Assembly (NCBI RefSeq): GCF_009905375.1
Contig: NC_133647.1
Location: 2,280,735-2,344,734, forward strand
Source of the DNA: Apium graveolens
Taxonomy: Eukaryota; Streptophyta; Magnoliopsida; Apiales; Apiaceae
Direction of reading: 5' to 3'
Length of the DNA: 64,000 nt
In this document: in pieces, positions 32,715-44,349 of the stretch
How positions within the stretch are numbered: the first letter of the stretch is position 1
Layout of the letters: every line of letters begins with the position of its first letter
Position numbers and translations under genes: made by a program
The notes under the pieces: model-generated
What the model saw: only the letters and a program-made list of their open reading frames with translations
What the model was told of the DNA's origin: nothing
Database searches by the model: none

Positions 32715-35700
32715 TAGTTCCTTGAAGGTCTGGATCTTCTTCCAAGCTTTCTGTTATTTTCCTCAATTTGATGCTGGAGCTGCCTGTGGAATTCCAGTTC
32801 ATCAGATTATGTGAGATCTAGCTTTTCTTGCATTTCCAAGAGAGTCTCATTGCTAGAGATACTCAGTTGGTCTTCTAATCTGAAGAATCTTCTCACACCC
32901 TTGTCATTCATGAATTCCATCAGCCAGTAGCTCTTCTCCCTGTATATGGGATGATTAGTGTCTTTGGGAGTGCATCTTTAGTTCTAACACTCCTCAGCTC
33001 TTCAATCTTCTTCAATACTAGTCTTCTTGCAGTTACATTGAACCCAAAGTTTTTCTTGAAGGATGAATAGACTTTAATCAGCACAGCTTGGCTTTCTTGA
33101 AGAATCCTGTGAAGTGGCCACTGAATCTCCCTTCCTCCTTTGTACTTGAACACCAACCTTTCAGGTAGGTTTCTGTATGCATCAATTACCCTTACTTCAT
33201 CCAGTTCATCCAGATAAAGATTTAGATCTGAAAATTCTTTGATGTCACACAAGTACAAGTAGTCTCCCCTGTTGACCTTGGGTTGAGCTTTAACTACTGA
33301 CTTGGATTTGAGAGGTGACAGCTTCACTTTCTTGACTGCTCATGACTTTGTCCTTTTTGGCTTGCTAAGGATTGGTAAGTTGAAGTCAGGAATTGGTATG
33401 TTATCCCACTCTATTGGCTCATCCTTTGGCACAATAGGTTCACCATGTATGTTCCTGTAGGGATCCACCACCCTTATGTCTTCAAATACCACAGAGGGCT
33501 TTGATGCTTGAGTTGTAGCTGGTGTGGATTCCTTAGGAAATTGATCTTCCAATTCCTTGTCAACAACATCCAGTTTCCTTTTTGTTCTTCTAGCCAATTC
33601 TTTCTTCCTTGGGGATTTCTTCTGTTCTTCAATTTTCTTCTTTGATTCAGCAGCTTCAGATGGTTGAGAGGGAATTTATTGAGAAGAATTTACAGCCTGT
33701 AGCTTGGCCAAGATAGCAATCTGTTCTTTCTTTTGTTTAGACTTCTTTGCATCTAGAGCATCTTGCCTCTTTTCCTGCTTTAATCTGGCTTTTTCTTCTT
33801 TCTTTGCTTGAGCAGATTGTGGATGTCCAGCTACAACACAAATTTCCTTTCCATTTCTGAATATCTTAGCAATTCTCCTTTTTGAAGCTGAATCAGCTGG
33901 ATCTTTATAGAAGACAATAGATCTTGACAGAAGCTTCTTTTTATCAGGCTTGGGTGTCTCATACACAGTGTCCATGGGGTTTTTCCAAGATGATTTTGGA
34001 TAATTTGCCCTTGGTTTAAGAATTGTTTCAGCCTTTGTAGACTTGATGCAGGAAGATTGTCCTTTTTCCAGATAGTTCATGCTCATCTCATTCACACTGA
34101 TTGGCTTGACATGAGAGTGATGGATGGCTGACTTAACTGGCTCCTTGACTAGTTCAAACTTTTTCTGTATCTCCTCATCAATCTTATTCCAGTTGATCAA
34201 ATTCAACTTTCCTTTTTCAGCAACTTTCAAATTTGTTGCTGCTGCTTTAATTAGATCTATACCATCTGCAACTATTGGCTTGGAGACAGTAATTGAAGGT
34301 ACAATTACTTTGCTGATTTGTACTTGAAGTTTCTGCCCCTCAGTTGGTCCTTTATCCCCCTTACTTGATTCTCTCTCCCCCTTTTTGTTATCATCAAGTT
34401 GAGGAGTTAGACCTTGTGCTTTAGCCAGTTGCATGAGAAGATTTGTCTGAGTCTGTTGATTTTGAAGAAGGATAGCCACTGAATTCTCAATAACTTGAAC
34501 TCTGTCTTCCAGCTTGGCTAGCTTCTTTTTCAGAATCTGATTCTCTCCTCAGTCTCAGTAATAGATCTTGCATGGTACCATAAGGCATTACTGAATCCAT
34601 CTTCTCAGAATTATAAGTTTTCAAGTCAGCTATATCTCTTTTTAGTTCATCCACACTCAGATTCTGTCTTAAGTGTTGGATCTTCATGAGATGTAGAGAG
34701 TCTAGGTGAGCTTGAAGAATGGCCTTGGTACCAGCATCTGAAGTTTCCTAAAGGGCCTTTTCAATAGCCATCACTTGCTTGACCAAAGATACACCAAATT
34801 GTCCCGGTGTAGATTTCTTTGTCCATGCCCATCCAGGTAAATTTGAAACAGAACTTGGGCCTTCATCTCCCCCTAAGTTCATGCTTCCATCCAAAGAAAC
34901 AGAGTCATCGTCATTAGAATTTACTCCAAATTCTTCAGATAGAGATTCTGATGTGTGTACTAAATTCAAAGTGTGTTCTGCCTCCACATTGCCCTGAGCA
35001 GCCAACAACTGATAGGCTGACACAGGATGAGTAAAAGTGTCAGCATCCAAGGAAATGTTATCAATTTCAGCTTTGTAATGTTGCTGAAATTGTCTTTCCT
35101 TTTCAACATCATCCACAATCATTGACTCACTAGCAATGGCTAGATCCACCCTTATTTTTCCTGTACCTGCCTTTCTCTCATAATCTCTCTTTTGTTGCAT
35201 CAGGGTCTCACCCTAGCTCCCCACCCTCACACCCTCACCTTCATCTACTAAGGTGGGACTCCTCTCACTCACTTTTGACAATCATGAATAAATGGATTGT
35301 TGAGATTCACTCTTTTCCTTTCTTTTTTCCTGGGAGCAACCCAGCCTCTCACTCAATGCACTCTCCTCTCTCAGTCCTAAGAGTGACTGTATTACCACTA
35401 AATCTTCTGCACTAGAAATAATTGAAGTTTGAAGTTGTGCAGAGACACTCGACGGATAAGTGATATCCATCCGGTGAGTGGTAAAGCTATCCGACGGATA
35501 ACTGCTGTTAAGCTTATCCGTCGGGATACAATCACTACTCGACGGATGAGCAGTATCCATCGAGAGAGTAGAAATGAATGAGGTGGGAAGAGAAACTATT
35601 GTTGACTCTGTGTTGATTGAAGTTATTTGAGGCACAGATGTCACAATAGTATTTGAAAGAATTGGCAAGTGAGCCAACAAATCATCTAAAAGATGATGCT

Positions 35701-37214
35701 CACTTGCACTAGATTTTGGCTTCCCCAATAGAGTTAAAGAAGGGGAATCAGGAATTGAAGTGTTTATCATATCCACTTCCAGAGAGTTTGTTGGTGAGTA
35801 TGGTGTTTCAGAGGCTTCTATTATGAGAGATTTTGGCTGTGACTCCACATTTATTGGAGCCACATCAAACTGAATTTGAGAAAGTGCAGGGACTGTGTCT
35901 TTAGCACCAGTTTGCACTGTGTGTGCCCTGTACATCCCCAGTGGTTTTGGATTTCTTCTTTCTTGTGTAAGTTTGGGGTGAGCTTGTGTCCCTAACCCTT
36001 TTGGCATGTGCTCTTGGATGAGAGCTATGTTCAATAGCCACATCCTTTTGGGAGGATGCAGCTAGAAGTGAGATTTTGTCCTTTTTAAGCACCGCAGTTT
36101 GTTGGGAAACTGCAGTGTGGCTAGGCTGGGATTCACTCAACTCTCCAACCTTATCCTTGGGGTTTCTTTGATGTTCACCCCTTCCCTCACCTAACTGACC
36201 CTCCTTCACACTCCTCTCTTTGGCTTTGGTGGATTTTTCAACTGGTACCTTTTGAGAGATACCAGATGGGGTTTTCTTTGACTTGGATTTAGAAATTACA
36301 GTTGTTTTGGCAGCTTTGGTAGGCAACTGTTTGGTCATTGTCACAGTTGCCATAGCTACTCCTGAACTCAAAGAAATTGAGGAGATTGGAATAGTTGAGG
36401 GTGTGGATGAACTTACCTCACTTACCTGAGATGTCTGCATTACAGAAAAGTAGAACATTGGCACATCCCTATGATGGTTGGCTCTGTTCAAATCTGCAAT
36501 AATTCCTCTCTCTTGAACCCAACAAGCTAATTTGTTGTTTGGGTTCTCAAGTACAATCTCTTGACAAAGATGGTTAGCCAATATCATGAAAAATCTAGCA
36601 TAATATACATTCTCTCCCCTTTTGGCTAACTCACCTAGTTTAAAATCTAACTCATACAAGACAAGGTCACTGAAATTGTAAAATTTATCTGTAACTAGCA
36701 TGTATAGCATGTTAAGCATGGAAATGTTCACAGAATCAAAATTACTGATTTTTCCAGAGAAAACTTTAGTCACAACATCACACATGAAACTCCATTCCTT
36801 CCTAAGACCTAATCTTCTAATATCACTTAGCTTAGTAGTAGGAAGTGCATAATGCATGGAATTAAGCATATTGATAATATCAGTGTCATTGTGTGGTGAA
36901 GTTACATTATCATCAGGAATTTTGAAACATGCTTTTATCACATCACTATTGATACAGAACTCATTACCTTTGATAGTTAGAGTGATGGTTTTGTCAGTAG
37001 AGTTGTAAATTGCAGTGGTCCACATCTCTTCAATAACTTCACAGAAAATTGTGGGTGATTCAAGCATGGCATAACTTAACTTACAGTTCTTCACGAAGTC
37101 CATCATCTTGTGATAGTCTTCTGATTGCTGAATACTCTTATTGACCAAAGCAGTGAAGTTGTTCTTCTCATAAATGAACCCAGTCTGAGACATAATCTTT
37201 ACTATAGGTGCCAT
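32715..37214 (-). pseudogene. Element C ORF3 (about 1,500 codons)
   Basis: Fullest copy of the extra gene. The N-terminal domain runs as one open frame from MAPIVKIMSQTGFIYEKNNF (37214) through YYARFFMILANHL and continues to 35901. A +/-1 slip near 35950-36040 joins it to a Ser/Thr-rich middle (to 35282) that includes LLDDLLAHLPILSNT and a cluster of CGACGGAT motifs (35450-35560). Further breaks separate an acidic block with VSAYQLLAAQGNVEAEH (35200-34748), a coiled coil with VDELKRDIADL, a basic block with KRRIAKIFRNGKEICVVAGH, and a C-terminal domain with ERLVFKYKGGREIQWPL, FKKNFGFNVTARR and LRPYWLMEF. There is no transmembrane segment. It is preceded by its own TATA box. Function unknown; proposals are in the findings. 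Confidence 0.75.
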
Positions 37215-37323
37215 TGTTAGAGAATGAAAGCTTAAAGAGAAAGAGAATATTTGCTTGAGAGATAATGAAATAAAAGCAGTTGAATTTGAGAATGATAAAA
37301 GAAAATAATTGAAATGAAATAAG

Positions 37324-37331
37324 CTTTTATA
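37324..37331 (-). promoter_or_regulatory. TATA box upstream of ORF3 (element C)
   Basis: Reads TATAAAAG in minus sense inside gagatagTATAAAAGc, the same context as gagatggTATAAAAGc in element B. It lies 110 bp ahead of the ATG at 37212-37214, with a pyrimidine-rich leader between. Confidence 0.55.
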
Positions 37332-37755
37332 CTATCTCAAAAATAACGGATGAAAATAATAAAGAAAAGTAAATTACCCAATAGAAATTCCCTAAAATAG
37401 CCGTTTTTAAAAATAAACTGTAAAAATTCCACCCATTATCCGTCGTGTAATGCTTACAAACTGTAAGTATACTCGATGTATAATTTTCAGGGAATTAACG
37501 GTTAAGATTTAGACAATTCGACGGACGAGGATAAACTGTTATCCGTCGAGTTTTAAAAGATTCTAGAAAAGTAATTGATTTTTATTTTCAAATAGTATAT
37601 CGACGGATGACTCAACTCGATGGATAATGGTCATCCGTCGAGATGCAAATTTTGACTTAGCCAAAATTTCAACCATGACTAAAAATCAGTTAAATTTCTG
37701 GCTACATTTCAACTTGAAAAATAACTCAGATAAATTCAAGAGTAATTAAGCATAC
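37332..37755 (-). promoter_or_regulatory. Pol-ORF3 spacer with motif cluster (element C)
   Basis: Non-coding spacer with about seven CGACGGAT-type sites (37440, 37468, 37510, 37540, 37600, 37617, 37633). The stretch ctcgatggat...atccgtcgag at 37616-37642 forms an inverted pair with a short loop. It corresponds in position and content to 6817-7223 of element B. Confidence 0.5.
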
Positions 37756-37759
37756 CTAA

Positions 37760-39306
37760 CTCACTTACCAACCTTGAAAAGGTGGATTCATCCTGTGGCT
37801 TGGTAAAGATATATGTAAGTTACTTCTCACTTGGAACAAAATGTAACTCTACAGTACCATTCATTACATGTTCCCTTATGAAATGGTACTTGATGTCTAT
37901 GTGCTTTGTCCTTGAATGTTGCACTGGATTTTCAGTGATGGCAATTGCACTTGTGTTATCATATAAAATAGGAATCCTCTCAACTTGCAAACCATAGTCT
38001 AGAAATTGATTTTTCATCCATAAAATCTGTGCATAGCAACTGCCAGCAGCAATATATTCAGCTTCAGCTGTAGAAGTAGAAACTGAATTTTGTTTTTTAC
38101 TGAACCGGGACACAAGCTTGTTTCCTAGAAATTGACAAGTTCATGTTGTGCTCTTTCTGTCAATTCTGCAACCTGCATAGTCTGCATCTGAATAACCAGT
38201 TAGATCAAAACCAGAATCTCTAGGATACCAAATGCCAAGTTTTGGTGTTCCCTTGAGATATCTAAAAATTCTCTTAATAGCTATCAAGTGAGATTCTCTA
38301 GGATCAGCCTGAAATCTAGCACATAAACATGTAGCAAATATTATATCTGGCCTACTAGCTGTTAAGTACAGAAATGAGCCAACCATGCCTCTATAGCTTG
38401 AAATATCCACAGACTTTTCAGTAGTGTTTAATTCAAGCTTAGTTGCAGTGGCCATGGGAGTTTTTGCAGATGTGCAATCCATTAGATCAAACTTCTTTAA
38501 AAGATCAAAAATATATTTAGTTTGACTAATGAATATTCCATCACTAACTTGCTTAACTTGTAAAAAGTTAGTTCTCCCATCATACTCATTTCATACTTAC
38601 TTTGCATCAGTTTGGCAAACTTTTTACAAAGTTTCTCATCTGTAGAGCCAAAAATAATATCATCTACATAAATTTGAACAAGTATGCTAGAGCCATTGAC
38701 ATTTCTGAAAAATAAAGTTTTATCTACAGTACCTCTTGTGAAGTGATTTTCCTAAAGGAACTTTGATAAAGTGTCATACCAGGCTCTAGGTGCTTGCTTC
38801 AGTCCATAAAGTGCTTTCAGTAGATAATAGACATACTCTGGAAAATTTGGATCTTCAAAGCCAGGAGGTTGACTAACATACACTTCTTCCTCCAAATCTC
38901 CATTCAGAAAGGCACTTTTGACATCCATTTGATAGACCTTGAAATTGGCATGGGCTGCATAGGCTAAGAAGATTCTGATGGCTTCAATTCTTGCAACAGG
39001 AGCAAATGTTTCATCAAAATCTATTCCTTCTTGCTGGCAATAGCCTTTAGCAACCAATCTGGCTTTGTTCCTTACTACTATGCCATTTTCATCCATCTTG
39101 TTTCTGAATACCCATTTGGTGTCTATTGGATTCTTTCCTTTAGGCTTGGGTACCATCTTCCATACTTTATTCCTTTCAAATTGGTTTAGCTCCTCTTGCA
39201 TAGCTAAAATCCAATCAGGATCTAACAAGGCTTTTACTACCTTCTTTGGTTCTTCCTTTGACAGAAAGCTGCTGTATAGACATTCTTCTTGAGTTGCTCT
39301 CCTGGT
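37760..39306 (-). pseudogene. Element C pol: reverse transcriptase and RNase H
   Basis: RT palm begins [36 protein letters not shown] and [19 protein letters not shown]. The catalytic box is an intact YVDD at 38659-38670. The frame breaks at a stop after DTLSKFL (38752) and by an indel near 38575, where about 13 bases seen in copy B (TYFLGL) are missing. RNase H region: [36 protein letters not shown], then a stop, then [13 protein letters not shown] and DNTSAIAITENPVQHSRT, ending near LHFVPSEK with a further stop. TAA precedes it at 39307 where Gln is expected. Confidence 0.9.
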
Positions 39307-40458
39307 TTAAACTCTAGAAGAAACATCACCAATAATCAATTCAAAGGGGTGATCTTTTGTCCATTTCCTTGGTTGAGGTAGATTAGCTCTAGATGAAGAG
39401 ACCTCAATGTTGTCTTGATGTGTGATTGAGTTTTGATTGCTAGAAACTCCCCCTGAGTTTGAGGATCTTTGATTTGAGAAAGGGGTACTTTCTATGGGTG
39501 ATCTACCTTGACTTCCTGCTCCTTTAGATAACCCGATGGATGGTGAATTTTGAGTACCGACGGATGAGGCAGGTTGTCTTCCGACGGATAACACAGGTTG
39601 CCTTCCGACGGATGAAGCATTATGCATCTCGACGGATGTTGAGTTTTGTGCTTCATTGGTGGTAGATTTTTCTGCATTATCCTTAGACACTGTTTCTTGA
39701 TCACTCCCATCATCACTTTCATCACTGGCCATCTCAACATTGTCGAATTTGAGGCTCTCATGGTAATCTCCATCTTTCAGTCCTTCAATCTTTTTATCAT
39801 CAAACACAACATGTATAGATTCCACAACAATGTTGGTTCTTAGATTGTAGACTCTATATGCTTTACCAACAGCATATCCAACAAAAATTCCTTCATCTGC
39901 TTTAGCATCAAACTTCCCATTTTGATCTGTTTGATTTCTTAGAATATAGCATTTACAGCCAAAGACATGAAGAAAGTTTAGAGTTGGCTTCTTGTTCTTG
40001 AACAATTGATAAGGAGTCATGCATCTTGCTTGATTAATCAGAGAGATGTTCTGAGTGTAGCATGCAGTGTTTACAGCTTCAGCCCAGAAATATGTTGGTA
40101 ATTTTGATTCTTCAAGCATTGTCCTTGCAGCTTCAATAAGTGATCTGTTCTTCCTCTCCACTACTCCATTCTGTTGTGGAGTCCTTGATACTGAGAACTC
40201 ATGTAAGATTCCAGTTTCCTCACAAAATGCTCTCATGACATAGTTCTTGAACTCAGTTCCATTGTCACTCCTGATTCTTCTAACTTTGAAATCAGGATGA
40301 TTATTAACTTGCCTTATGTGATTGATGATGTTTTCACTAGCCTCATCTTTAGACTTTAGGAAATATGTCCAAGAGAACTTTGAAAAATCATCTACAATTA
40401 CTAGGCAAAATCTTTTCTTTGAAATTGACAATACATTGATTGGTCCAAACAGATCCAT
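39307..40458 (-). pseudogene. Element C pol: integrase and linker
   Basis: Open frame MDLFGPINVLSISKKRFCLV, with catalytic residues in the HMDLFGP start, RRIRSDNGTEFKN and GVVERKNRSLIEAA, followed by FHVFGCKCYILRNQ and EGIFVGYAVG. The linker after residue about 270 encodes repeated HPS/SVG-type peptides because it carries five CGACGGAT motifs (39533-39640). A TAA just before 40458 replaces Gln of EEPLQLLHMDLFG in the ancestral frame. Confidence 0.9.
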
Positions 40459-40467
40459 GTGAAGCAG

Positions 40468-41075
40468 TTACAGAGGCTCTTCAATTGATGAATCAAGTTT
40501 CTTCCTGAATGATGCTTTGATCTGCTTCCCTTTTTGGCAGGCATCACACAGTCCATCCTTTGTAAACTCCACTAGAGGAATGCCTCTTACTAGTTCTTTC
40601 TTTACCAGCTCATTCATGGTCTTAAAGTTTAAATGGGATAGCTTCTTGTGCCATAGCCAATTTTCATCTTGACTTCCTTTACTGAGAAGACAAGTTATAG
40701 ATTCTGCTTTAGTTGAGTTGAAGTCAGCTAGGTTCATATTTCCTCTTCTCACACCAGTGAGAACCACTTTGTTGTTTTGATTATTAGTCACAACACAGGC
40801 TTCTTTGTTGAAGGTTACTGAGTTGCCTTTGTCACAAAGCTGGCTGATACTCAACAGATTGTGTTTGAGACCATCCACTAAGGCAACCTCTTCAATGATG
40901 ACATTGTCCTTTGAAATCAAGCCATATCCCACAGTATAACCTTTGCTATCATCTCCAAAAGTAATACTTGGGTCAGCTCTCTCCTTAAACTCTGTGAGCA
41001 GGGTAGAATCACCAGTCATGTGTCTTGAACAGCCACTATCCAAGTACCAAAGATTCTTTCTGTTTCCCTGCACAC
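40468..41075 (-). pseudogene. Element C pol: protease and pre-integrase region
   Basis: Starts after a ttgatgtgtgcag sequence and reads GNRKNLWYLDSGCSRHMTG (aspartic protease DSG). It continues with VALVDGLKHNLLSISQLCDK, then the zinc-binding pre-integrase part WLWHKKLSHLNFKTMN and CDACQKGKQIKASF. It is out of frame with the end of gag (41088) and has a TGA only a few codons upstream in its own frame, so it needs a frameshift or splicing to join gag. Confidence 0.9.
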
Positions 41076-41087
41076 ATCAAAATCAAA

Positions 41088-42661
41088 TCAAGTTGATTTT
41101 GGTACCCAAGTTTCCTTGGGTCCTGCCTTGTTAGCTTTCTTCTTTTGTTTCTTAGGTTTTATCTCATTTGACTTAGGAATTTCAGATTCTTCCTTAGTCA
41201 ATTGGGTTGTACCTTTGAAACCACTAAATGCAACAGAATTATCATGCATGTTATGGCTAACAGGAAATGGCATGCTTGGTGCAAACATGTTATTCCAGTA
41301 AGGCATGCTAAATGGCATTTGAGGCATATTGTATGCAGCATAATATGGATTAGGTGCAAATGGCATATTAGCAAACTGTGCATTCATATTCTGTGTAGGC
41401 ATAGCATTAACAGGCATGGGAGGCATGGCATCCATGTTAGAAAATTGAGGCTGAACAGACATGGGAGTAGGCATGGCAGATTTGCAATTAACAGACAAAT
41501 GATTTACACTACCACACTTGACACAGATTTTTCTAGGAGCATATTTATCAGGTGTGTAGTTATTGTGTTTGTTAATCCCTACTTTACCATTCCTATTGTT
41601 TTTCTTTTTAGTCTCTGTTTTTACCTCTATTTTCTCAAGTCTGTCACTTAACTGTTTGACAGTCATGTGACCAACATTAGCCTTTTTCCCTTTCTTAGCT
41701 TGACTTGACTCTCCTGAAACAAAGTTCTTGGAAATAGACCCATACTTATCATTTAGCTTGATTAATTTAGCTTTGCTAATGGGTTTGCTTACAGCCGACG
41801 GATGAGGATTTTTATCATTCGACGGATAACACTTTTTGTTATCCGACGGATAACACTTTTTGTTATCCGACGGATAGTCCTCTTCATCCGTCGAGTCTAC
41901 ATCTGTCAGCAACCCATCTACCAAAATAGGTTCTAGTTTCTCTTTATTCTTTTTCCAGGCTTCATCACAAAAAGACTCAATTCCTTGAACTTTGGTGATT
42001 TGAGCATGAACATCCCTAGATGTTTTCCATGCTTTAATCACCTCTTGTTCACGCTCGAGCTGCTTCTTCAAAAAATTTTCCTTTTTTAAGGACTCAGTTA
42101 ATTCCTCCTTAGCAATCTTACACTCAATTTTTAGTTTCTCAAACTCAACAAACTGAGACTCAAGCACATTATTCCTCTCACTTAAAAATAAGTTATTTTC
42201 TTTGATTTTAGCATTTTCTTTAGTGAGGGACTTAAGTGTAACACGCAAATGATACAATTCTGTAGACATGTCATTTATGGCATCATTACACTCAGCTTTA
42301 GATAAATGTGCAAGGTTTGTAGTGATTACCTGATTGCTTGAGGAACTTGTCTCTGTTTCATCAGACTTGACCATTAGGGCTAGATTGACATAGCTGACAT
42401 CTTCATCTTCATTCACACCATCTGCTGCCCAGTCATTCTCTTGTGTAATAAAAGCCCTTTCCTTTTGTTTGAGTAGATCAAAGTATTTTTGCTTATAATC
42501 CACAGACTCAAACCTTTTCTTACTGGAATCTGACTTTCTACACTCATTTGCAAAATGTCCTGCCAAGCCACATTTGAATTTTGACTTATCCACCATGTTT
42601 CTATTTGGCTTGGCTGCTCCAAAGTTCTTCTTGAACTTGAGCTTGGCAAATCTCCTTGAGA
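41088..42661 (-). pseudogene. Element C gag, C-terminal part
   Basis: Resumes gag after element F: LSRRFAKLKFKKNFG. The first nucleocapsid knuckle reads KFKCGLAGHFANEC, lacking the first Cys of CX2CX4HX4C. The second, CVKCGSVNHLSVNC near 41485-41530, is complete. Between them lie a coiled coil and a block where four or five CGACGGAT motifs encode YPSDNKKCYPSDNKKCYPS-like repeats (41790-41905). A Met/Pro/Asn-rich stretch (41190-41440) precedes the end WVPKST-stop. Confidence 0.85.
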
Positions 42662-42666
42662 GAAAT
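42662..42666. repeat. Target-site duplication of element F, left copy
   Basis: gaaat at 42662-42666 is repeated at 56553-56557, directly flanking the LTR ends TGTAAC and TTACA. Confidence 0.9.
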
Positions 42667-44316
42667 TGTAACACCCCCAGATCCGGGGTCGGGGATCCGG
42701 GTCGTCACGAGTTCCATTTCCCTTAATAATACTTAATCTTAACAATCAACCAACTGCTGCGTACTATGACCCCACAATATACACACACACCACAAGTTAT
42801 AGTCCCAGAGATGACTACCAAAAATAACACAAGTCATTTTATACCACAATTATAAGCCATTATACCTCAAAAGGGTTTCTGAATAAATTTACATTTCTTT
42901 GCCATTATTACAATTCATAAACATAAATAAATCTGGTACATGAGAAGTGGAAAGTCTAGCCTATTGGTAATTTCTACCTCAGCTACAACGGGATCAACGC
43001 TTCCAGAAAACTGCGGAACGTATCATATCCCCTTGCGAATTGGAAGCTTGGTCCTGTTCATCCTTTCTATCTGTTGTTGTGTGATGAAGGAAGAAAGCAA
43101 GGGTGAGCAATTGGATAATGAACTCATTACGGGAGTTTACCGCGCCAAGAAGACCACTTACGATGATCAGTCGTAGTAGTACAACCCCACCATTTTCTAC
43201 ATGTAGAGGAGAACCTGTCGGATTTACATGTCAACCGAACACAGGACTCCTAAGAAATGGACCGTCTTAGCGGAACTTCCAGGCCATTTGGGCCAATATA
43301 ATTAGGCTGGGCCGGCGCCACTCGACCACTTACGCCACTCCTAGTTCGGATGAAATCCATGACTCTGAAACGTAAAGCTCGTCCCCACTTTCCCCAAGTA
43401 GAAACTTGTTGATACGGCTCCACCAAGGAGTCGTATCTAGTTGAAAAGGAAAACTCACCGATATTTCCCAGGCGATGCCTGTTAATGGATTAACTTGTTC
43501 CAAGAATTTTACTTCCCGAGTATTGGGTAAGTAATCAAAAACTCTTTTATCAAAATAGCAACCTTGTTGCGAATATAAAACACACCACAGAGCCGGATCC
43601 CTCAGGTTTTGAGCGAATATTTAAATTCCCTTTGAAAGGAAGATCTTAAATATAAAAATGAGTTTTGGGATCCGCCCTAACCTTTAAAATCATTTTGAGG
43701 ACTCGAAAACATTTTTAAGAATGTTTGGAGTGATGCTGATTTAATAAAATAAATCAGTCCCAATATATTAGAAAATATCTGAATATTATTATTTAAATAA
43801 TATTCCCATAAAGAATAATCTTTATAAAAATAATTGAACTCGAAGTTGTAAAACTTATACTTGAAATGAATATTAAATAACCAAAGATATACTTATACGG
43901 AAGTAATATCTTTATTTGAATAATCAAAAGTAAGTTTGATTATCGACACATTATTCTTTAATAAAATAAAGAATATTATTTAGTAAATAATCGGAGTCAT
44001 AAGTCCTCGAATGAATATTCAAAAATATTCATTAATAAAATAAACGGAGTCATAAGCCCTCGAATGAATATTCAAAATAATATTCATTAAATAAAGTAAG
44101 CGGAGTCATAAGTCCTCGAATGAATATTCAAAAATATTCATTAATAAAATAAACGGAGTCATAAGCCCTCGAATTAATATTCAAAATAATATTCATTAAA
44201 TAAAGTAAGCGGAGTCATAAGTTCTCGAATGAATACTCAAAATAATATTCATTAAATAAAATAAGGTTATTGAATAAACCTTATTCGATTAATAGTTTTG
44301 AAAACTATATCAATAA

Positions 44317-44349
<33 letters not shown>

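Noticed and set aside
41202..41651. 149-codon plus-strand frame rich in His, Ile and Arg
   Set aside because: It is antisense to the Met/Pro/Asn-rich tail and second knuckle of gag in element C.
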